A stretch of DNA of 64,000 nucleotides, from positions 372,001-436,000 of the forward strand of contig NZ_CP146256.1 in NCBI RefSeq assembly GCF_039134705.1. Direction: 5' to 3'. Below are positions 54,572 through 64,000 of this stretch, piece by piece. The stretch is from Kineothrix sp. IPX-CK. Its GTDB lineage: Bacteria; Bacillota; Clostridia; Lachnospirales; Lachnospiraceae. The notes under the pieces are model-generated. The model was not told where the DNA came from, searched no databases, and was given only the letters and a program-made list of their open reading frames with translations. The position numbers and the translations under genes were made by a program. The stretch's first letter is position 1; every line of letters starts with the position of its first letter.

Positions 54572-57500
54572 ATGAGGACATTTACCGCACCCTTGTACGA
54601 GCTGGGTGAATTCGAAGAAATTACAAAGCTCCTTAGTAAGCCACAGGCGGCAGTGTCGCTGATGGGATGTGTGGATTCGCAGAAGCTTCATATGGCATAT
54701 GGGCTCAGCGAGGGCTTCAAATATAAAATCATTGTTACTTATAACGACCTGAGGGCGAAGGCGATATTTGAAGATTGCAAATTATATGACAGGAATGTCA
54801 CAATGTATCCGGCAAAGGATCTGATCTTTTATCAGGCGGACATTCACGGCAACCAAATCGTTACGGAAAGAATAAAGGCGCTAAGAAGAGTGATCGAAGG
54901 CAGACCGCTTACGGTGGTGACTACCTTCGATAGCTTTATGACGCCTCAAGTGCCTCTGTCCGTTTTGGAAAAGAATGTGATTCGCATAGACTGCCAGGCT
55001 TCTGTGAACGAAAGAAAGCTTGCCCAGAAGCTTGTGGAAATGGGATATGAGAAGAACTATCAGGTGGAGGCACCGGGACAGTTCTCCATTCGCGGCGGCA
55101 TTGTAGATATTTTTGATTTGACGGAAGAGAATCCTTATCGAATCGAACTGTGGGGAGAAGAAGTAGAATCTATCCGGAGCTTCGACATCTTAAGCCAGCG
55201 TTCCATAGAAAGGCTGCAGTCCATCCGCATTTATCCGGCTACGGAAATGGTCCTTACCGCTGAGGAAATGAAAAAGGGTATGGAGCGGGTAGAAGCAGAG
55301 TCCCGAAAATGCGGGGACAGATTCCGAAAGGAGTTTAAAACCGAGGAAGCGCACCGCATTACCTCGCAGATTAAAGAGCTGAAGGAGCAGATTTTCGAGT
55401 TCAAGGAGGCGGCAAATCTGGAAAGTTACATACGCTATTTCTATCCGGAAACGGTTTCCTTTATGGAGCTCTTCGATAAGGACAAGAGCTGTATCTTTAT
55501 CGATGAACCGGCACGGGTGAAGGAACATGCGGATGCGGTGGAACTGGAATTCAGGGAAAGCATGATGCACCGGATGGAAAAGGGTTACGCTTTGCCCGGG
55601 CAGGCGGATCTCCTGTTCGGCTCGGAAGAGGTGGCTGCCAGGATGGCGAAGAACAGAGTGGTGACCTTGGCGGCGATAGACTTGAAGAACTCGCTTTTCA
55701 AAGCGGATAAGAAGTTCGATATCGGAGCGAAGAGCGTCGCTTCCTATAACAACAGCTTCGAGGCTTTGCTTAAGGACTTGAAGCGGTATAAGAAGGGCGG
55801 GTACCGGGTTCTTCTTTTATCCGGTTCAAGAACGAGGGCGAAGCGGCTGGCGGAGGATTTAAGAAATGAGGAGCTGACCGGTTTTTACAGTGAGGATCCC
55901 TTTCGGGAAATACAGCCGGGAGAGATAATGACCTTCTACGGCCGTGCGCAGAAGGGTTTCGAATACCCGCTGATAAAGTTCGTCGTTATTTCGGAGAGCG
56001 ATATTTTCGGCGCGGAAAAGAAGAAAAAGCGGAAGGTCAAGAAATATGAAGGTCAGAAGATCAACGGTTTCAATGACCTTAAGGTGGGAGATTTCGTAGT
56101 CCATGAAAATCATGGACTTGGCATCTATAAAGGAATTGAAAAAGTCGAAGTAGAAAAAGTGGTCAAGGACTATATTAAAATCGAATACCGGGACGGAGGG
56201 AATCTCTATATACTCGCCACCGGTCTGGATGTGATCCAGAAATATGCCTCAGCCGATGCCAGAAAGCCGAAGCTCAATAAGCTGGGCACGCAGGAATGGA
56301 GCCGGACGAAGAGCAAGGTAAAAGGGGCGGTAAACGAGGTGGCAGGAGACCTTGTGGAGCTGTATGCGGTAAGACAGCAGAGAGAAGGTTTTGTCTATGG
56401 AAAAGATACGGTATGGCAGCAGGAGTTTGAAGAGATGTTTCCCTACGAGGAGACGGAGGATCAGATGACGGCCATCGCGGCGACGAAAAAGGATATGGAA
56501 AGTGCGAAGATCATGGACCGCCTCATTTGCGGAGACGTAGGCTACGGCAAGACGGAAATTGCCATTCGTGCGGCGTTTAAAGCGGTTCAGGAAGGTAAGC
56601 AGGTCGTATACCTGGTACCTACCACCATTTTGGCACAGCAGCATTACAACACGTTTGTACAGAGAATGAAGGATTTTCCGGTACGCGTGGATCTGCTTTC
56701 CCGTTTCCGGACGCCGGCGGAACAGAAGAAAACGGCAGAAGACCTGAGAAAAGGCCTTGTGGACATCGTCATCGGCACCCACCGGGTGCTTTCCAAGGAT
56801 ATTGTTTTCAAGGATCTCGGACTTCTTATTATCGATGAGGAGCAGCGTTTCGGAGTGGCTCATAAAGAAAAGATAAAGAATATGAAGGAAAATGTGGATG
56901 TGCTTACCCTCACGGCTACGCCTATACCGAGAACACTCCATATGAGCCTTATCGGCATCCGTGATATGAGCGTACTGGAGGAGGCACCGGAGGACCGTCT
57001 TCCGATCCAGACCTATGTACTGGAATATAATGAGGAAATGGTAAGAGAGGCTATCGTCAGGGAGCTATCCAGAGATGGCCAGGTTTACTATGTCTATAAC
57101 AGGGTAAATAATATCGCAGATATTGCGTCGGGAATCGCCGAGCTCGTGCCGGAGGCGAACGTTGCTTTCGCTCATGGCCAGATGAAGGAGCATGAGCTGG
57201 AAAAGATTATGTATGACTTTATCGGAGGTGAAATCGACGTACTGGTTTCCACTACGATTATAGAGACCGGTCTGGACATCTCTAATGTGAATACGATGAT
57301 CATCCATGACTCCGACAATATGGGACTTTCCCAGCTTTATCAGCTCAGAGGGCGAGTAGGACGTTCCAACCGCACCGCCTATGCGTTTTTGATGTATAAG
57401 CGGGATAAGATGCTGAAAGAAGTTGCGGAAAAACGTCTTGCGGCTATCAAGGAATTTACCGATTTGGGCAGTGGCTTTAAAATTGCCATGAGGGATTTGG

Positions 57501-58117
57501 AAATACGCGGTGCGGGCAATCTGCTGGGCTCGAAGCAGCATGGACATATGCAGGCGGTAGGATATGATTTGTATTGCAAGATGCTGAACGAGGCGGTAAA
57601 GAACCTAAAGGGAATGAAAACGGAGGAGGATTTCAATACCTCTGTGGATTTGGATGTGGATGCATTTATTCCGCCGTCCTATATCATGAATGAATTTCAA
57701 AAACTGGATATTTATAAGCGGATCGCAGGTATCGATAATAGTGCGGAAAGCGATGATATGAAGGAGGAATTGCTGGATCGTTTCGGAGAAATCCCTAAAT
57801 CGGTGGATAACCTCCTAAGAATCGCTTTGGTGCGTGTAAATGCCCACAAGCTTTACATGCCTGAGGTGCGGGGACAAAATGGCGAGATACGCTTTTTGCT
57901 GAACTCCGATGCAAAAATAAGAGCGGAGAATATCCCCGCCCTTTTGAAAAAATATCCCAAGCTTTCATTTAACGCCAAGGGTACTCCCTTTTTCCTCTTC
58001 CGCTACAAAAAATGTGCGGTGGTAGAGAAGGATGCGGAAAATCTGCTGACGCTGACTGAAGAGCTGCTCTCGGATATGAAGAAAATACTGCTCGATGAAA
58101 GCGCCGCTTTGGATTAA
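54572..58117 (+). CDS. mfd: Transcription-repair coupling factor
   Basis: Full-length Mfd, 1181 aa. It pushes stalled RNA polymerase off DNA and recruits UvrA. Order: UvrB-like region ([20 protein letters not shown]), the RNA-polymerase-binding domain ([20 protein letters not shown] near 505-525), then the translocase with Walker [14 protein letters not shown] box [22 protein letters not shown] and [12 protein letters not shown], and a C-terminal TRCF domain. AGGAGAGG precedes the ATG. Gene order spoVG-pth-mfd resembles Bacillus. Confidence 0.97.
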   Translation: MRTFTAPLYELGEFEEITKLLSKPQAAVSLMGCVDSQKLHMAYGLSEGFKYKIIVTYNDLRAKAIFEDCKLYDRNVTMYPAKDLIFYQADIHGNQIVTERIKALRRVIEGRPLTVVTTFDSFMTPQVPLSVLEKNVIRIDCQASVNERKLAQKLVEMGYEKNYQVEAPGQFSIRGGIVDIFDLTEENPYRIELWGEEVESIRSFDILSQRSIERLQSIRIYPATEMVLTAEEMKKGMERVEAESRKCGDRFRKEFKTEEAHRITSQIKELKEQIFEFKEAANLESYIRYFYPETVSFMELFDKDKSCIFIDEPARVKEHADAVELEFRESMMHRMEKGYALPGQADLLFGSEEVAARMAKNRVVTLAAIDLKNSLFKADKKFDIGAKSVASYNNSFEALLKDLKRYKKGGYRVLLLSGSRTRAKRLAEDLRNEELTGFYSEDPFREIQPGEIMTFYGRAQKGFEYPLIKFVVISESDIFGAEKKKKRKVKKYEGQKINGFNDLKVGDFVVHENHGLGIYKGIEKVEVEKVVKDYIKIEYRDGGNLYILATGLDVIQKYASADARKPKLNKLGTQEWSRTKSKVKGAVNEVAGDLVELYAVRQQREGFVYGKDTVWQQEFEEMFPYEETEDQMTAIAATKKDMESAKIMDRLICGDVGYGKTEIAIRAAFKAVQEGKQVVYLVPTTILAQQHYNTFVQRMKDFPVRVDLLSRFRTPAEQKKTAEDLRKGLVDIVIGTHRVLSKDIVFKDLGLLIIDEEQRFGVAHKEKIKNMKENVDVLTLTATPIPRTLHMSLIGIRDMSVLEEAPEDRLPIQTYVLEYNEEMVREAIVRELSRDGQVYYVYNRVNNIADIASGIAELVPEANVAFAHGQMKEHELEKIMYDFIGGEIDVLVSTTIIETGLDISNVNTMIIHDSDNMGLSQLYQLRGRVGRSNRTAYAFLMYKRDKMLKEVAEKRLAAIKEFTDLGSGFKIAMRDLEIRGAGNLLGSKQHGHMQAVGYDLYCKMLNEAVKNLKGMKTEEDFNTSVDLDVDAFIPPSYIMNEFQKLDIYKRIAGIDNSAESDDMKEELLDRFGEIPKSVDNLLRIALVRVNAHKLYMPEVRGQNGEIRFLLNSDAKIRAENIPALLKKYPKLSFNAKGTPFFLFRYKKCAVVEKDAENLLTLTEELLSDMKKILLDESAALD

Positions 58118-58884
58118 GATTTTTCTATTACAATATAGGTGACATACGCTTCGCCCAGCTGATACCCAAGCCTCTCTGCCAGCATTACGGACTCCTTGTT
58201 CATGGCGTCCCAGCTGGGATAAAGCCCCCGCTCCAAGCATTCCAAGATCAAGCGGGAGGCGCAGATGAGAGCGAGGCCCTTTCTGCGGTATCCGGCGAGG
58301 GTGTCCACTTCAATTTCGATACCCTTATCATAGACGGTATAAGAAGAGGCCCCGGAAACGATGGCGTCTTCGCACATAACGACAAACCCCAGCCCATGTT
58401 TTTCATAGGCTTCGTAGCTGCCGAATACGGAACATAAGTCTCGAAGCTGCTCCATCATCAAAAGACGGCGGTAGATAGCTTCATCTATCTTACGGAGAGA
58501 ATATCCGCCGGGAAGATTTGCAATATTGCCGGAAAGCGTTTCTTTATGGAATGCTTCCGGTTTTTTTATGGTATAACGCATAAATCGTTCAAAGCTTTCA
58601 GGATAAGCTTCTTCGATAAGAACGTCCCACCCAGGACTTTCCGGAATGAGAAGCAGAAGGCCGGAAGGTGAATCCACATGGATATTGTCTGTAAGTTCAC
58701 GATTGGGGACACCTGTAAAAAAGCAGAAATCTCCTACGATAATCTGGGCACTGGATGGATGCTCCGGGTTATCGGTCCAAGCCCTTCCCATGTACCCTTG
58801 AAGGCAGGACCGGATGATAGTGTGGGCGGCGTTTGAAAAAAGCGGGGCGATTTTAGACATATCCTTTCTCGATAGTTCGTACAT
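58114..58884 (-). CDS. GNAT-family acetyltransferase
   Basis: Protein of 256 aa. The first half is variable; the second half is a GNAT fold with acetyl-CoA motif TLAGYRRKGLALICASRLIL and the end SVMLAERLGYQLGEAY, similar to the GNAT_acetyltran (PF12746) group. Substrate unknown. AAAGGAGG is well spaced for the ATG at 58884; an ATG at 58890 is too close and the frame to 58962 has no site. Its stop overlaps the mfd stop by 4 nt, convergent. Confidence 0.82.
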   Translation of the reverse strand: MYELSRKDMSKIAPLFSNAAHTIIRSCLQGYMGRAWTDNPEHPSSAQIIVGDFCFFTGVPNRELTDNIHVDSPSGLLLLIPESPGWDVLIEEAYPESFERFMRYTIKKPEAFHKETLSGNIANLPGGYSLRKIDEAIYRRLLMMEQLRDLCSVFGSYEAYEKHGLGFVVMCEDAIVSGASSYTVYDKGIEIEVDTLAGYRRKGLALICASRLILECLERGLYPSWDAMNKESVMLAERLGYQLGEAYVTYIVIEKS

Positions 58885-59079
58885 GTACATCCTCCTTTTA
58901 TTCCCTTGAGCAATGAGCCGGGTGCAAGCCTGCCTGCATTTGGCGAATGCCGCGAGGGCCAAATATCCCGCAGCTTGCCGGGGTATTGACTTACATAACG
59001 ATTTTTAATTTCAGCATTGATAAAAAGTGTAACAAAGGACGAAGCCCAGTGCAAGTGGTTATGCTGAAATAAAAATAGA

Positions 59080-59108
59080 TTGATCAGAAAATGAACCTTT
59101 TTCATAAA
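59080..59108 (+). promoter_or_regulatory. Candidate promoter of the ECF sigma operon
   Basis: TTGATC (59080-59085), 17 bp, CATAAA (59103-59108): a weak housekeeping-type match. An ECF autoregulatory promoter could lie nearby but cannot be told without its consensus. Confidence 0.35.
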
Positions 59109-59163
59109 AGAATGCTCTTATAGTCAGATACGTATCGGAAAGAAGAGGAAGGAGTCCAAGGTC

Positions 59164-59745
59164 GTGGAAGAATTAAGACTGGTGCAGCAGCTAAAAGGCG
59201 GAGATAAGGCGGCCTTTGACGCTCTGTATGAAAATTATAAAAATATACTTTTGCGCATGGCATATCTGGTGAGCGGCAATAGGAATGATGCCGAGGACAT
59301 CGTGCAGGAGACGTTTGTAAAATGTTATCTGCATATCGGAGAACTGAAAAAGGACGAGGGTTTTCGGCCTTGGCTTTTTCAAATATTGTACCGTACGGCA
59401 TATAGACAGACCAAGAAGCGCGGCAGGGAAATTCCTGACGAGGATATCGACATGCAGGCGGAGGCCACGGACGGAGTCACCTCTCTGGATAAGCTTGTGA
59501 GAAATGAGACGGAAAAAATGATAAGCGATGCGGTACAGGGCTTAGATATCAAGCATCGGACAGTAATCGTTCTGTATTATTACAATGAGCTGTCCGCAGG
59601 AGAGATCGCGAAGGTGATCGGATGCACGCAGGGAACCGTAAAATCCAGACTGCACAATGCGAGAAAAAAGTTAAAAGGAATATTGAAAGCGCAGGAGGAA
59701 GGAGGCAAAGAATATGAAAAGCAAAAAGGATTGCATTATTCATAA
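59164..59745 (+). CDS. ECF-type RNA polymerase sigma factor
   Basis: Sigma-70 family ECF factor of 193 aa. Region 2: YENYKNILLRMAYLVSGNR, DAEDIVQETFVKCY and the -10-reading helix FRPWLFQILYRTAYRQ; region 4: LDIKHRTVIVLYYYNELSAG and IAKVIGCTQGTVKSRLHNAR. No region 3, as usual. The GTG start follows GGAAGGAG. It overlaps the next gene by 32 nt, the typical arrangement with a membrane regulator. Confidence 0.95.
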   Translation: MEELRLVQQLKGGDKAAFDALYENYKNILLRMAYLVSGNRNDAEDIVQETFVKCYLHIGELKKDEGFRPWLFQILYRTAYRQTKKRGREIPDEDIDMQAEATDGVTSLDKLVRNETEKMISDAVQGLDIKHRTVIVLYYYNELSAGEIAKVIGCTQGTVKSRLHNARKKLKGILKAQEEGGKEYEKQKGLHYS

Positions 59746-60550
59746 GGAGTGGGATGAAAAGGATGAAACATTGAAGGAAGCCCTTTGTGAAATGAGCGGA
59801 CGGATAAGTGCCTCCGAAAGCTTGAAGCGGCAAATTGACAGCCGGCTTTTTAAAGACGAGAAAGGAAGGACTATTTCTATGAAGAGATTCAGTGTGAAGA
59901 AAGTAGCGATCGGAGTGGCGGCAGCATGTCTTGTGTTGGGAACGGCGTCGATCGCAGGAAGCGGGATTAAAAATTATGTGAGTCACGGCTCCATAATCCC
60001 GGATTATACGAAGTTTGAGGATTTGGAAAAGGCGGAAGAAGAGGCAGGGTATCGGATAGATGCAGTAGAAGCCTTCTCCAACGGCTATAAAATGAACGGC
60101 ATCTATATATCAGAAACTGCGATACAAAATGAGGCAGGGCAAAAGGAGGATGAGCAGAAAGAAATCGATATCTTTTACAAGAAAACAGGAGCTAAAGAAA
60201 TTTCCTCTTCCGCTTGTAAGCTGTTTGCCGGCGAAACCCCGGAAACGGTTTTAAATATTTCTGCTGCTGATAAAACAATGCAGTGCGGCGATATTACCCT
60301 GATTTTCAATAAGACCACATTCAAATTCGTTCCGCCCGATTACAAATTGACCGAGGAGGATGAGAAGGCGCAGGATAGCGGAGCTTTAGCAATTTCCTAC
60401 GGTACCTCTGAGGTGGAAATTAAAGAGTTTTTTTCTGTGGGATGGGTGAAGGACGGAATTGTATATAATCTGAGTGGTTTTGACCTTGCGCTTACCGCGG
60501 ACGAAATGCTTGGCATGGCGAGAGAGATAATCGAAAGCGGGGCAAAATAA
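59714..60550 (+). CDS. Membrane protein paired with the ECF sigma factor (putative anti-sigma)
   Basis: Protein of 278 aa with a cytoplasmic N-terminus (about 1-58), one membrane helix (VAIGVAAACLVLGTASIAG, about 64-82) and an extracytoplasmic domain of about 190 residues. This is the topology of anti-sigma factors, though no zinc anti-sigma HxxxCxxC motif is visible. AGGAAGGAGG precedes the ATG within the sigma gene. Likely role: hold or release the sigma factor in response to an envelope signal (inference from position and topology). Confidence 0.78.
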   Translation: MKSKKDCIIHKEWDEKDETLKEALCEMSGRISASESLKRQIDSRLFKDEKGRTISMKRFSVKKVAIGVAAACLVLGTASIAGSGIKNYVSHGSIIPDYTKFEDLEKAEEEAGYRIDAVEAFSNGYKMNGIYISETAIQNEAGQKEDEQKEIDIFYKKTGAKEISSSACKLFAGETPETVLNISAADKTMQCGDITLIFNKTTFKFVPPDYKLTEEDEKAQDSGALAISYGTSEVEIKEFFSVGWVKDGIVYNLSGFDLALTADEMLGMAREIIESGAK

Positions 60551-60574
60551 TAACCGGAAGAAGCTTTTTGCAGA

Positions 60575-60613
60575 AGGCAGATGAGAATATATGCAGCTCA
60601 TCTGCCTTTTTTT
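60575..60613 (+). terminator. Intrinsic terminator of the ECF sigma operon
   Basis: AGGCAGATGAG pairs with CTCATCTGCCT around an 11-nt loop, followed by seven T. Confidence 0.92.
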
Positions 60614-60632
60614 GCCTGTTACTCAAAAACGA

Positions 60633-60661
60633 CTGACAAAGGAGAAAAAAACGGTTATTCT
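60633..60661 (+). promoter_or_regulatory. Promoter of the LytTR-DUF3021 pair
   Basis: CTGACA (60633-60638), 17 bp, TATTCT (60656-60661). It lies right after the preceding terminator and 40 nt before the chosen GTG. Confidence 0.55.
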
Positions 60662-60701
60662 AATATCGAACCGGTTTATGAATATAATGGGAGGCGGGAT
60701 T

Positions 60702-61136
60702 GTGAAGGTTGAAATAAAACTATCTGCGGATATAAAAGAACCATATGCTGTGATTTATGCAAATGCGGTAACTGAAGAGGTACAGCGCGCTGCGGAAGCT
60801 TTTGAAATGAAGGGAAGCGTAATCACCGCAAAAGAAAACGAGAAAATAGTTATCTTGGACGGGGCGGAAATCTATATGGTGCGTGCGGAAAACAAGGAGG
60901 TTTTCATTTACGGCAGGGATAAGAAATATTTGTCAAGAAAGAAGCTTTACGACCTGGAATATATGCTGGGAGAGAATTTCATGAGGATTTCCAAGACTAC
61001 CATTGTGAATCTGAAGAAAATTGACAGTGTGGAGCCGGCCTTTAACGCCATGATGTACCTCGTGATGAAGAACGGCTGCAAAGATTATATTACAAGAACT
61101 TATCTCATGGAATTCAAGAAGTACCTTGGAATTTGA
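60702..61136 (+). CDS. LytTR-domain DNA-binding regulator
   Basis: Small regulator of 144 aa from a GTG preceded by GGGAGG. The LytTR domain covers about residues 45-144: EIYMVRAENKEVFIYGRDK, LYDLEYMLGENFMRISKTTI and VNLKKIDSVEP are typical. There is no receiver domain. It is followed 33 nt later by a DUF3021 membrane protein; such pairs are LytTR regulatory systems, in which (from studied streptococcal examples) the membrane protein restrains the regulator. Targets unknown. Confidence 0.9.
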   Translation: MKVEIKLSADIKEPYAVIYANAVTEEVQRAAEAFEMKGSVITAKENEKIVILDGAEIYMVRAENKEVFIYGRDKKYLSRKKLYDLEYMLGENFMRISKTTIVNLKKIDSVEPAFNAMMYLVMKNGCKDYITRTYLMEFKKYLGI

Positions 61137-61169
61137 AACGTGATCAATAAAAGAAAGTGAGGAAAAATT

Positions 61170-61598
61170 ATGTTTAGAAAAATAGTTAGATTGGTATGTA
61201 TCGGCATCTCCTGGGGATGTACCATTTCCTGTCTGATTTCAATGGCAGGATATACCATTATGGGAAATGAGTGGTTTTTATCTTCTCCCAGAGGCTTCAA
61301 CACTCAGATAGCGGCTTCGATGATCGTGGGTCTGGGCTGGAGTCTTCCAACTGTGGTATATGATAACGAAAGGCTCTCCAGAGTGCAGCAGCTTTTGATC
61401 CATGGAGCGATAGGTTTTATCGTGTATATTCCGGTGGCCTTTTATATGCAGTGGATACCCTTAGGAAATATTTCCCTTATGCTTGCAAGCATCCTGATAG
61501 CGATAGTCAGCGCGTTTATTGTTTGGCTTTGCTTCTATTTCTATTACAGGGGCGAGGCCAGGGAAATCAATCGGGAAATTAAGGAAAAGGGTTTATAG
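61170..61598 (+). CDS. DUF3021 membrane protein (LytTR partner)
   Basis: Membrane protein of 142 aa with four helices (about 8-28, 45-65, 75-95, 103-125) and a basic C-terminus (FYFYYRGEAREINREIKEK). It matches DUF3021, which regularly follows LytTR genes like the one just upstream. It probably inhibits or tunes that regulator at the membrane (inference from studied relatives). GTGAGGA precedes the ATG. Confidence 0.88.
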   Translation: MFRKIVRLVCIGISWGCTISCLISMAGYTIMGNEWFLSSPRGFNTQIAASMIVGLGWSLPTVVYDNERLSRVQQLLIHGAIGFIVYIPVAFYMQWIPLGNISLMLASILIAIVSAFIVWLCFYFYYRGEAREINREIKEKGL

Positions 61599-61611
61599 GA
61601 GCTGATATAAC

Positions 61612-61646
61612 ATGCAGGAGAGGCGAGAAAAGTCTCTCCTGTATTT
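61612..61646 (+). terminator. Probable terminator after the DUF3021 gene
   Basis: GCAGGAGAG pairs with CTCTCCTGT around an 11-nt loop, followed by ATTTGC; the T-run is short. Confidence 0.5.
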
Positions 61647-61669
61647 GCATGAAAATAGCTACTCGCTTC

Positions 61670-61699
61670 TTGTACTTTACACCGCCTGTATGCTATACT
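61670..61699 (+). promoter_or_regulatory. Promoter of the XpaC-TelA pair
   Basis: TTGTAC (61670-61675), 18 bp, TATACT (61694-61699) with an extended TGC before it. Confidence 0.6.
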
Positions 61700-61758
61700 A
61701 CTAAAGTAAATTTCTATAGATTGATTTTAGTATAATAAGAACGGCGGAGAATGGTAAA

Positions 61759-63027
61759 ATGAACGATATGGATTTTTCCAATTGGGGGCGGGATATTGGA
61801 GAAAAAATTGATAAATTCGTAAAGTCCAAGGAAGTTACGGAATTGCAGGAAAATATCAGAGCGACGGTGGAAAACACCATGCAGGAAGTGAGCCGTTCCG
61901 TAAAGGAAGCTACTGATAATGCGAATAAGAGTGCGGGTCAGAACAGAAGTAAACCGTATCAGAGCGTGCCTCCGAAAAAAAACTATCAGGATACCTACCG
62001 CACGGGCCAGTACGCGAAAACCGCGCAGCCTATGAAGGAATATCGAAATAACCGCCAGCTCCCGGTAATGAGAAGTCCTCAGGGGAGCGTATCCGGCGTG
62101 CTGCTTACCGTGTTCGGAAGTCTTGGTGCGGTGCTATCGTGGAGCTATGCGCTGGTGGCATATTCACTATCCTTTGTCGCGGTCAATCTGTTCGGAATAG
62201 GAGCCATATCCATAGAGATACCGTTGGTGTTAGGCTGTATCTGCACGGCGGCAGCCGCAGCGGGCGGATTTTTGAGGCGCAGAGTGAAGAGATTTAAAAA
62301 ATATGTAAAGGCTATGGGAGTGAAGGATTTTCATTCCATAGAGAGCCTTGCTAAGATAGTAGGAAAAAAGGACAAGTTTGTCATCAAGGACTTAAAGCGC
62401 ATGATAAGGCGCCGGTGGTTTCGCGAGGGACATCTGGACCGTCAGGAGACCTGCTTCATGCTGACGGACGAATCCTATCAGATGTATCAGGATGCACAGA
62501 AAGAGCTGGAACGCCGCAAGGAGGAGGAACAACGTCTTTCCAAGGAGAAGGAGCTGTTAGAGCAGGACCCGGTGAGAAAGCAGCTTATGATAACTGTGGA
62601 AGAAGGAAAGGAATATATCAGGCGCATCAAGGCTGCTAACGACAGTATGCCGGATGAGGAGATTTCCGGCAAGCTTTTCCGTCTGGAGAGGATTTGTACC
62701 CGTATTTTTGAGCATATAGAGCAGAACCCGGAGAAGCTGTCCGATATACGCAGGTTCATGAGCTACTATATGCCTACTACGCTTAAACTGGTGGAGGCAT
62801 ATCAGGAATTCAGCGAGCAGCCGGTCCAGGGAGATAATATCACCACCGCGAAAAAAGAAATTGAAGAAATGCTGGACGATATAAACGGAGCCTTTGAAAA
62901 GATGTTTGACAAGCTTTTTGAGGATGACGCGATGGATATTTCCACGGATATTTCCGTATTGTCTACTATGCTGGCACAAGAAGGGCTTTTAAAGGATGAA
63001 TTCAAAAAAGAGAATGAGGGAGAATAA
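61759..63027 (+). CDS. XpaC-like membrane protein
   Basis: Protein of 422 aa. A cytoplasmic N-terminus rich in Asn/Gln/Arg (about 1-110) is followed by two membrane helices (about 113-140 and 148-170), then a basic stretch (FLRRRVKRFKKYVKAMG), a winged-helix-like segment (FHSIESLAKIVGKKDKF) and long charged helices. This fits the XpaC family (named for 5-bromo-4-chloroindolyl phosphate hydrolysis), usually paired with TelA as here. Its real role is probably in envelope stress rather than hydrolysis. It is 11 nt before telA. Confidence 0.85.
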   Translation: MNDMDFSNWGRDIGEKIDKFVKSKEVTELQENIRATVENTMQEVSRSVKEATDNANKSAGQNRSKPYQSVPPKKNYQDTYRTGQYAKTAQPMKEYRNNRQLPVMRSPQGSVSGVLLTVFGSLGAVLSWSYALVAYSLSFVAVNLFGIGAISIEIPLVLGCICTAAAAAGGFLRRRVKRFKKYVKAMGVKDFHSIESLAKIVGKKDKFVIKDLKRMIRRRWFREGHLDRQETCFMLTDESYQMYQDAQKELERRKEEEQRLSKEKELLEQDPVRKQLMITVEEGKEYIRRIKAANDSMPDEEISGKLFRLERICTRIFEHIEQNPEKLSDIRRFMSYYMPTTLKLVEAYQEFSEQPVQGDNITTAKKEIEEMLDDINGAFEKMFDKLFEDDAMDISTDISVLSTMLAQEGLLKDEFKKENEGE

Positions 63028-63038
63028 AGGAGCAGATT

Positions 63039-64000
63039 ATGGTAATGGAAGAGAACAGAAATGATGTACCGGTTTTAACATTAAGTCCATTTGAAGATTT
63101 GGCGAAAGAACCGGCAGCGCCGGCAGTGATTCCGCCTTCCGGTGCGGAGAAGCAGGAACAGATCGAGGTTTTTGATGAGAGTACGTTTACGCCTGAAGAA
63201 CGCAGGATGGTGGACGATTTCGCTTCCAAGATCGATTTGAACAATTCTACTGTAATTTTGCAGTACGGAGCGGGATCCCAGAAGAAAATCGCGGATTTTT
63301 CCGAGACTGCGCTTTCCAACGTGCGCAGCAAGGATTTGGGAGAAATCGGAGAGCTTTTATCCAGCGTGGTATACGAGCTGAAAAAGTTCGACGAGGAGGA
63401 AGAAAAAGGCTTTCTCGGAGTGTTTAAAAAGGGCAGCAATAAAATTGCCTCTATGAAGAGCAAGTACGACAAGGCAGAAGTCAATATAGGCAAAATATGC
63501 GGTGTTTTAGAAGACCATCAGATCCAGCTTTTAAAAGATACGGCGATGCTTGATAAGATGTATGATCTGAACAAGAATTACTTTAAGGAGCTTTCGATGT
63601 ACATTCTGGCGGGCAAGAAAAAGCTCGGCAAAGTAAGGCAGGAGGAGCTTCCTGTTCTCATGGAGAGAGCTCAGGCGAGCAATCTGCCTGAGGATGCGCA
63701 GGCAGTGAACGATTTTGTGGCACAGTGCGACCGTTTCGAGAAGAAGATTCATGATCTGGAGCTGACCAGAATGGTATCCATCCAGATGGCTCCGCAGATC
63801 CGGCTGGTACAGAGCAACGATACGATCATGTCGGAAAAGATTCAGTCTACCCTCGTGAACACGATTCCTCTCTGGAAGAGTCAGATGGTGTTAGCGCTTG
63901 GCATTACCCATTCTTCTCAGGCGGCTCAGGCGCAGCGGGAGGTTACGGATATGACCAATGAGCTGCTTAAGAAAAATGCGGCGGTGCTGAAGGTGGCTAC
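63039..64000 (+). CDS. telA: TelA-family toxic anion resistance protein (runs off the window)
   Basis: Open frame of 320 codons with no stop before the window ends. It starts MVMEENRNDVPVLTLSPF after AAAGGAG. TelA features: LSNVRSKDLGEIGELLSSVV, FLGVFKKG, a helical middle, and RMVSIQMAPQIRLVQSNDTI followed by TIPLWKSQMVLALG. Named for tellurite resistance, TelA proteins are linked to envelope and antibiotic tolerance. The missing C-terminal part is beyond 64000. Confidence 0.92.
   Translation, partial: MVMEENRNDVPVLTLSPFEDLAKEPAAPAVIPPSGAEKQEQIEVFDESTFTPEERRMVDDFASKIDLNNSTVILQYGAGSQKKIADFSETALSNVRSKDLGEIGELLSSVVYELKKFDEEEEKGFLGVFKKGSNKIASMKSKYDKAEVNIGKICGVLEDHQIQLLKDTAMLDKMYDLNKNYFKELSMYILAGKKKLGKVRQEELPVLMERAQASNLPEDAQAVNDFVAQCDRFEKKIHDLELTRMVSIQMAPQIRLVQSNDTIMSEKIQSTLVNTIPLWKSQMVLALGITHSSQAAQAQREVTDMTNELLKKNAAVLKVA

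Noticed and set aside
56249..56941. 230-codon minus-strand frame inside mfd
   Set aside because: Shadow of the helicase domain of mfd on the opposite strand.
1..64000. tRNA, rRNA, CRISPR arrays, prophage
   Set aside because: No cloverleaf, rRNA-like block, spaced direct-repeat array, integrase, terminase or transposase gene was seen on reading the window.

Overview
The window reads as chromosome from an anaerobic, low-to-mid GC Firmicute of the Lachnospiraceae type (Clostridium cluster XIVa). The basis is strong AGGAGG-type ribosome binding sites, a pyruvate formate-lyase fermentation locus, a two-subunit GlgC/GlgD glycogen system, a DnaD/DnaI-type primosome loader, MecA, SpoVG and CwlJ/SleB-type wall enzymes. 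I saw no rRNA, tRNA, CRISPR array, phage or transposase gene.

Layout. 1-4741: a BceRS-BceAB peptide-antibiotic sensing and efflux module with a BceR-type box before the transporter genes. 4744-6831: a Cache-domain chemoreceptor. 7024-9149: sirtuin, DUF951 and the rpsF-ssb-rpsR operon. 9353-18506: an alpha-glucan island with a LacI-type operator, lipoprotein binding protein, two permeases, GH31 and GH13 enzymes and a LacI regulator; no transport ATPase is present. 18738-23585: gdpP, rplI, dnaB and a MerR-like gene. 23618-27777: ferredoxin, pflA and an unusual split pyruvate formate-lyase, with DUF1858 transcribed divergently. 27833-35924: mecA, a GH18 protein, an amidase, sua5-rpiB-upp-dCMP deaminase, and a coiled-coil CwlJ/SleB-like hydrolase. 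35988-45399: DUF402, a methyltransferase, a large surface protein, an XRE/DUF4097 membrane pair, QueT and MATE transporters. 45531-50569: dnaD-dnaC-prs and murC, with a cluster of tandem DnaA boxes between murC and dnaD. 50977-58117: glgC-glgD, spoVG, pth and mfd. 58114-64000: a GNAT enzyme, an ECF sigma/membrane-partner pair, a LytTR-DUF3021 pair, and XpaC-TelA running off the edge.

Most notable: (i) pyruvate formate-lyase is encoded as a 679-residue barrel subunit holding the Cys-Cys pair and a separate 81-residue subunit holding the glycyl-radical motif. Between them lies a 67-residue protein that looks like a radical-less relative of the small subunit with a cysteine-rich tail. (ii) Two pairs of exactly adjacent DnaA-box 9-mers lie upstream of the helicase-loader operon. 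(iii) A dispersed intergenic repeat family occurs downstream of genes at 9.2, 18.5, 37.1 and 43.3 kb, and the last copy is split by a 182-bp palindromic MITE with a visible target duplication.

All functional names rest on reading motifs and comparing them with remembered family features; no database search was run. Where the longest reading frame and the best ribosome binding site disagreed, the start follows the ribosome binding site and the evidence says so.
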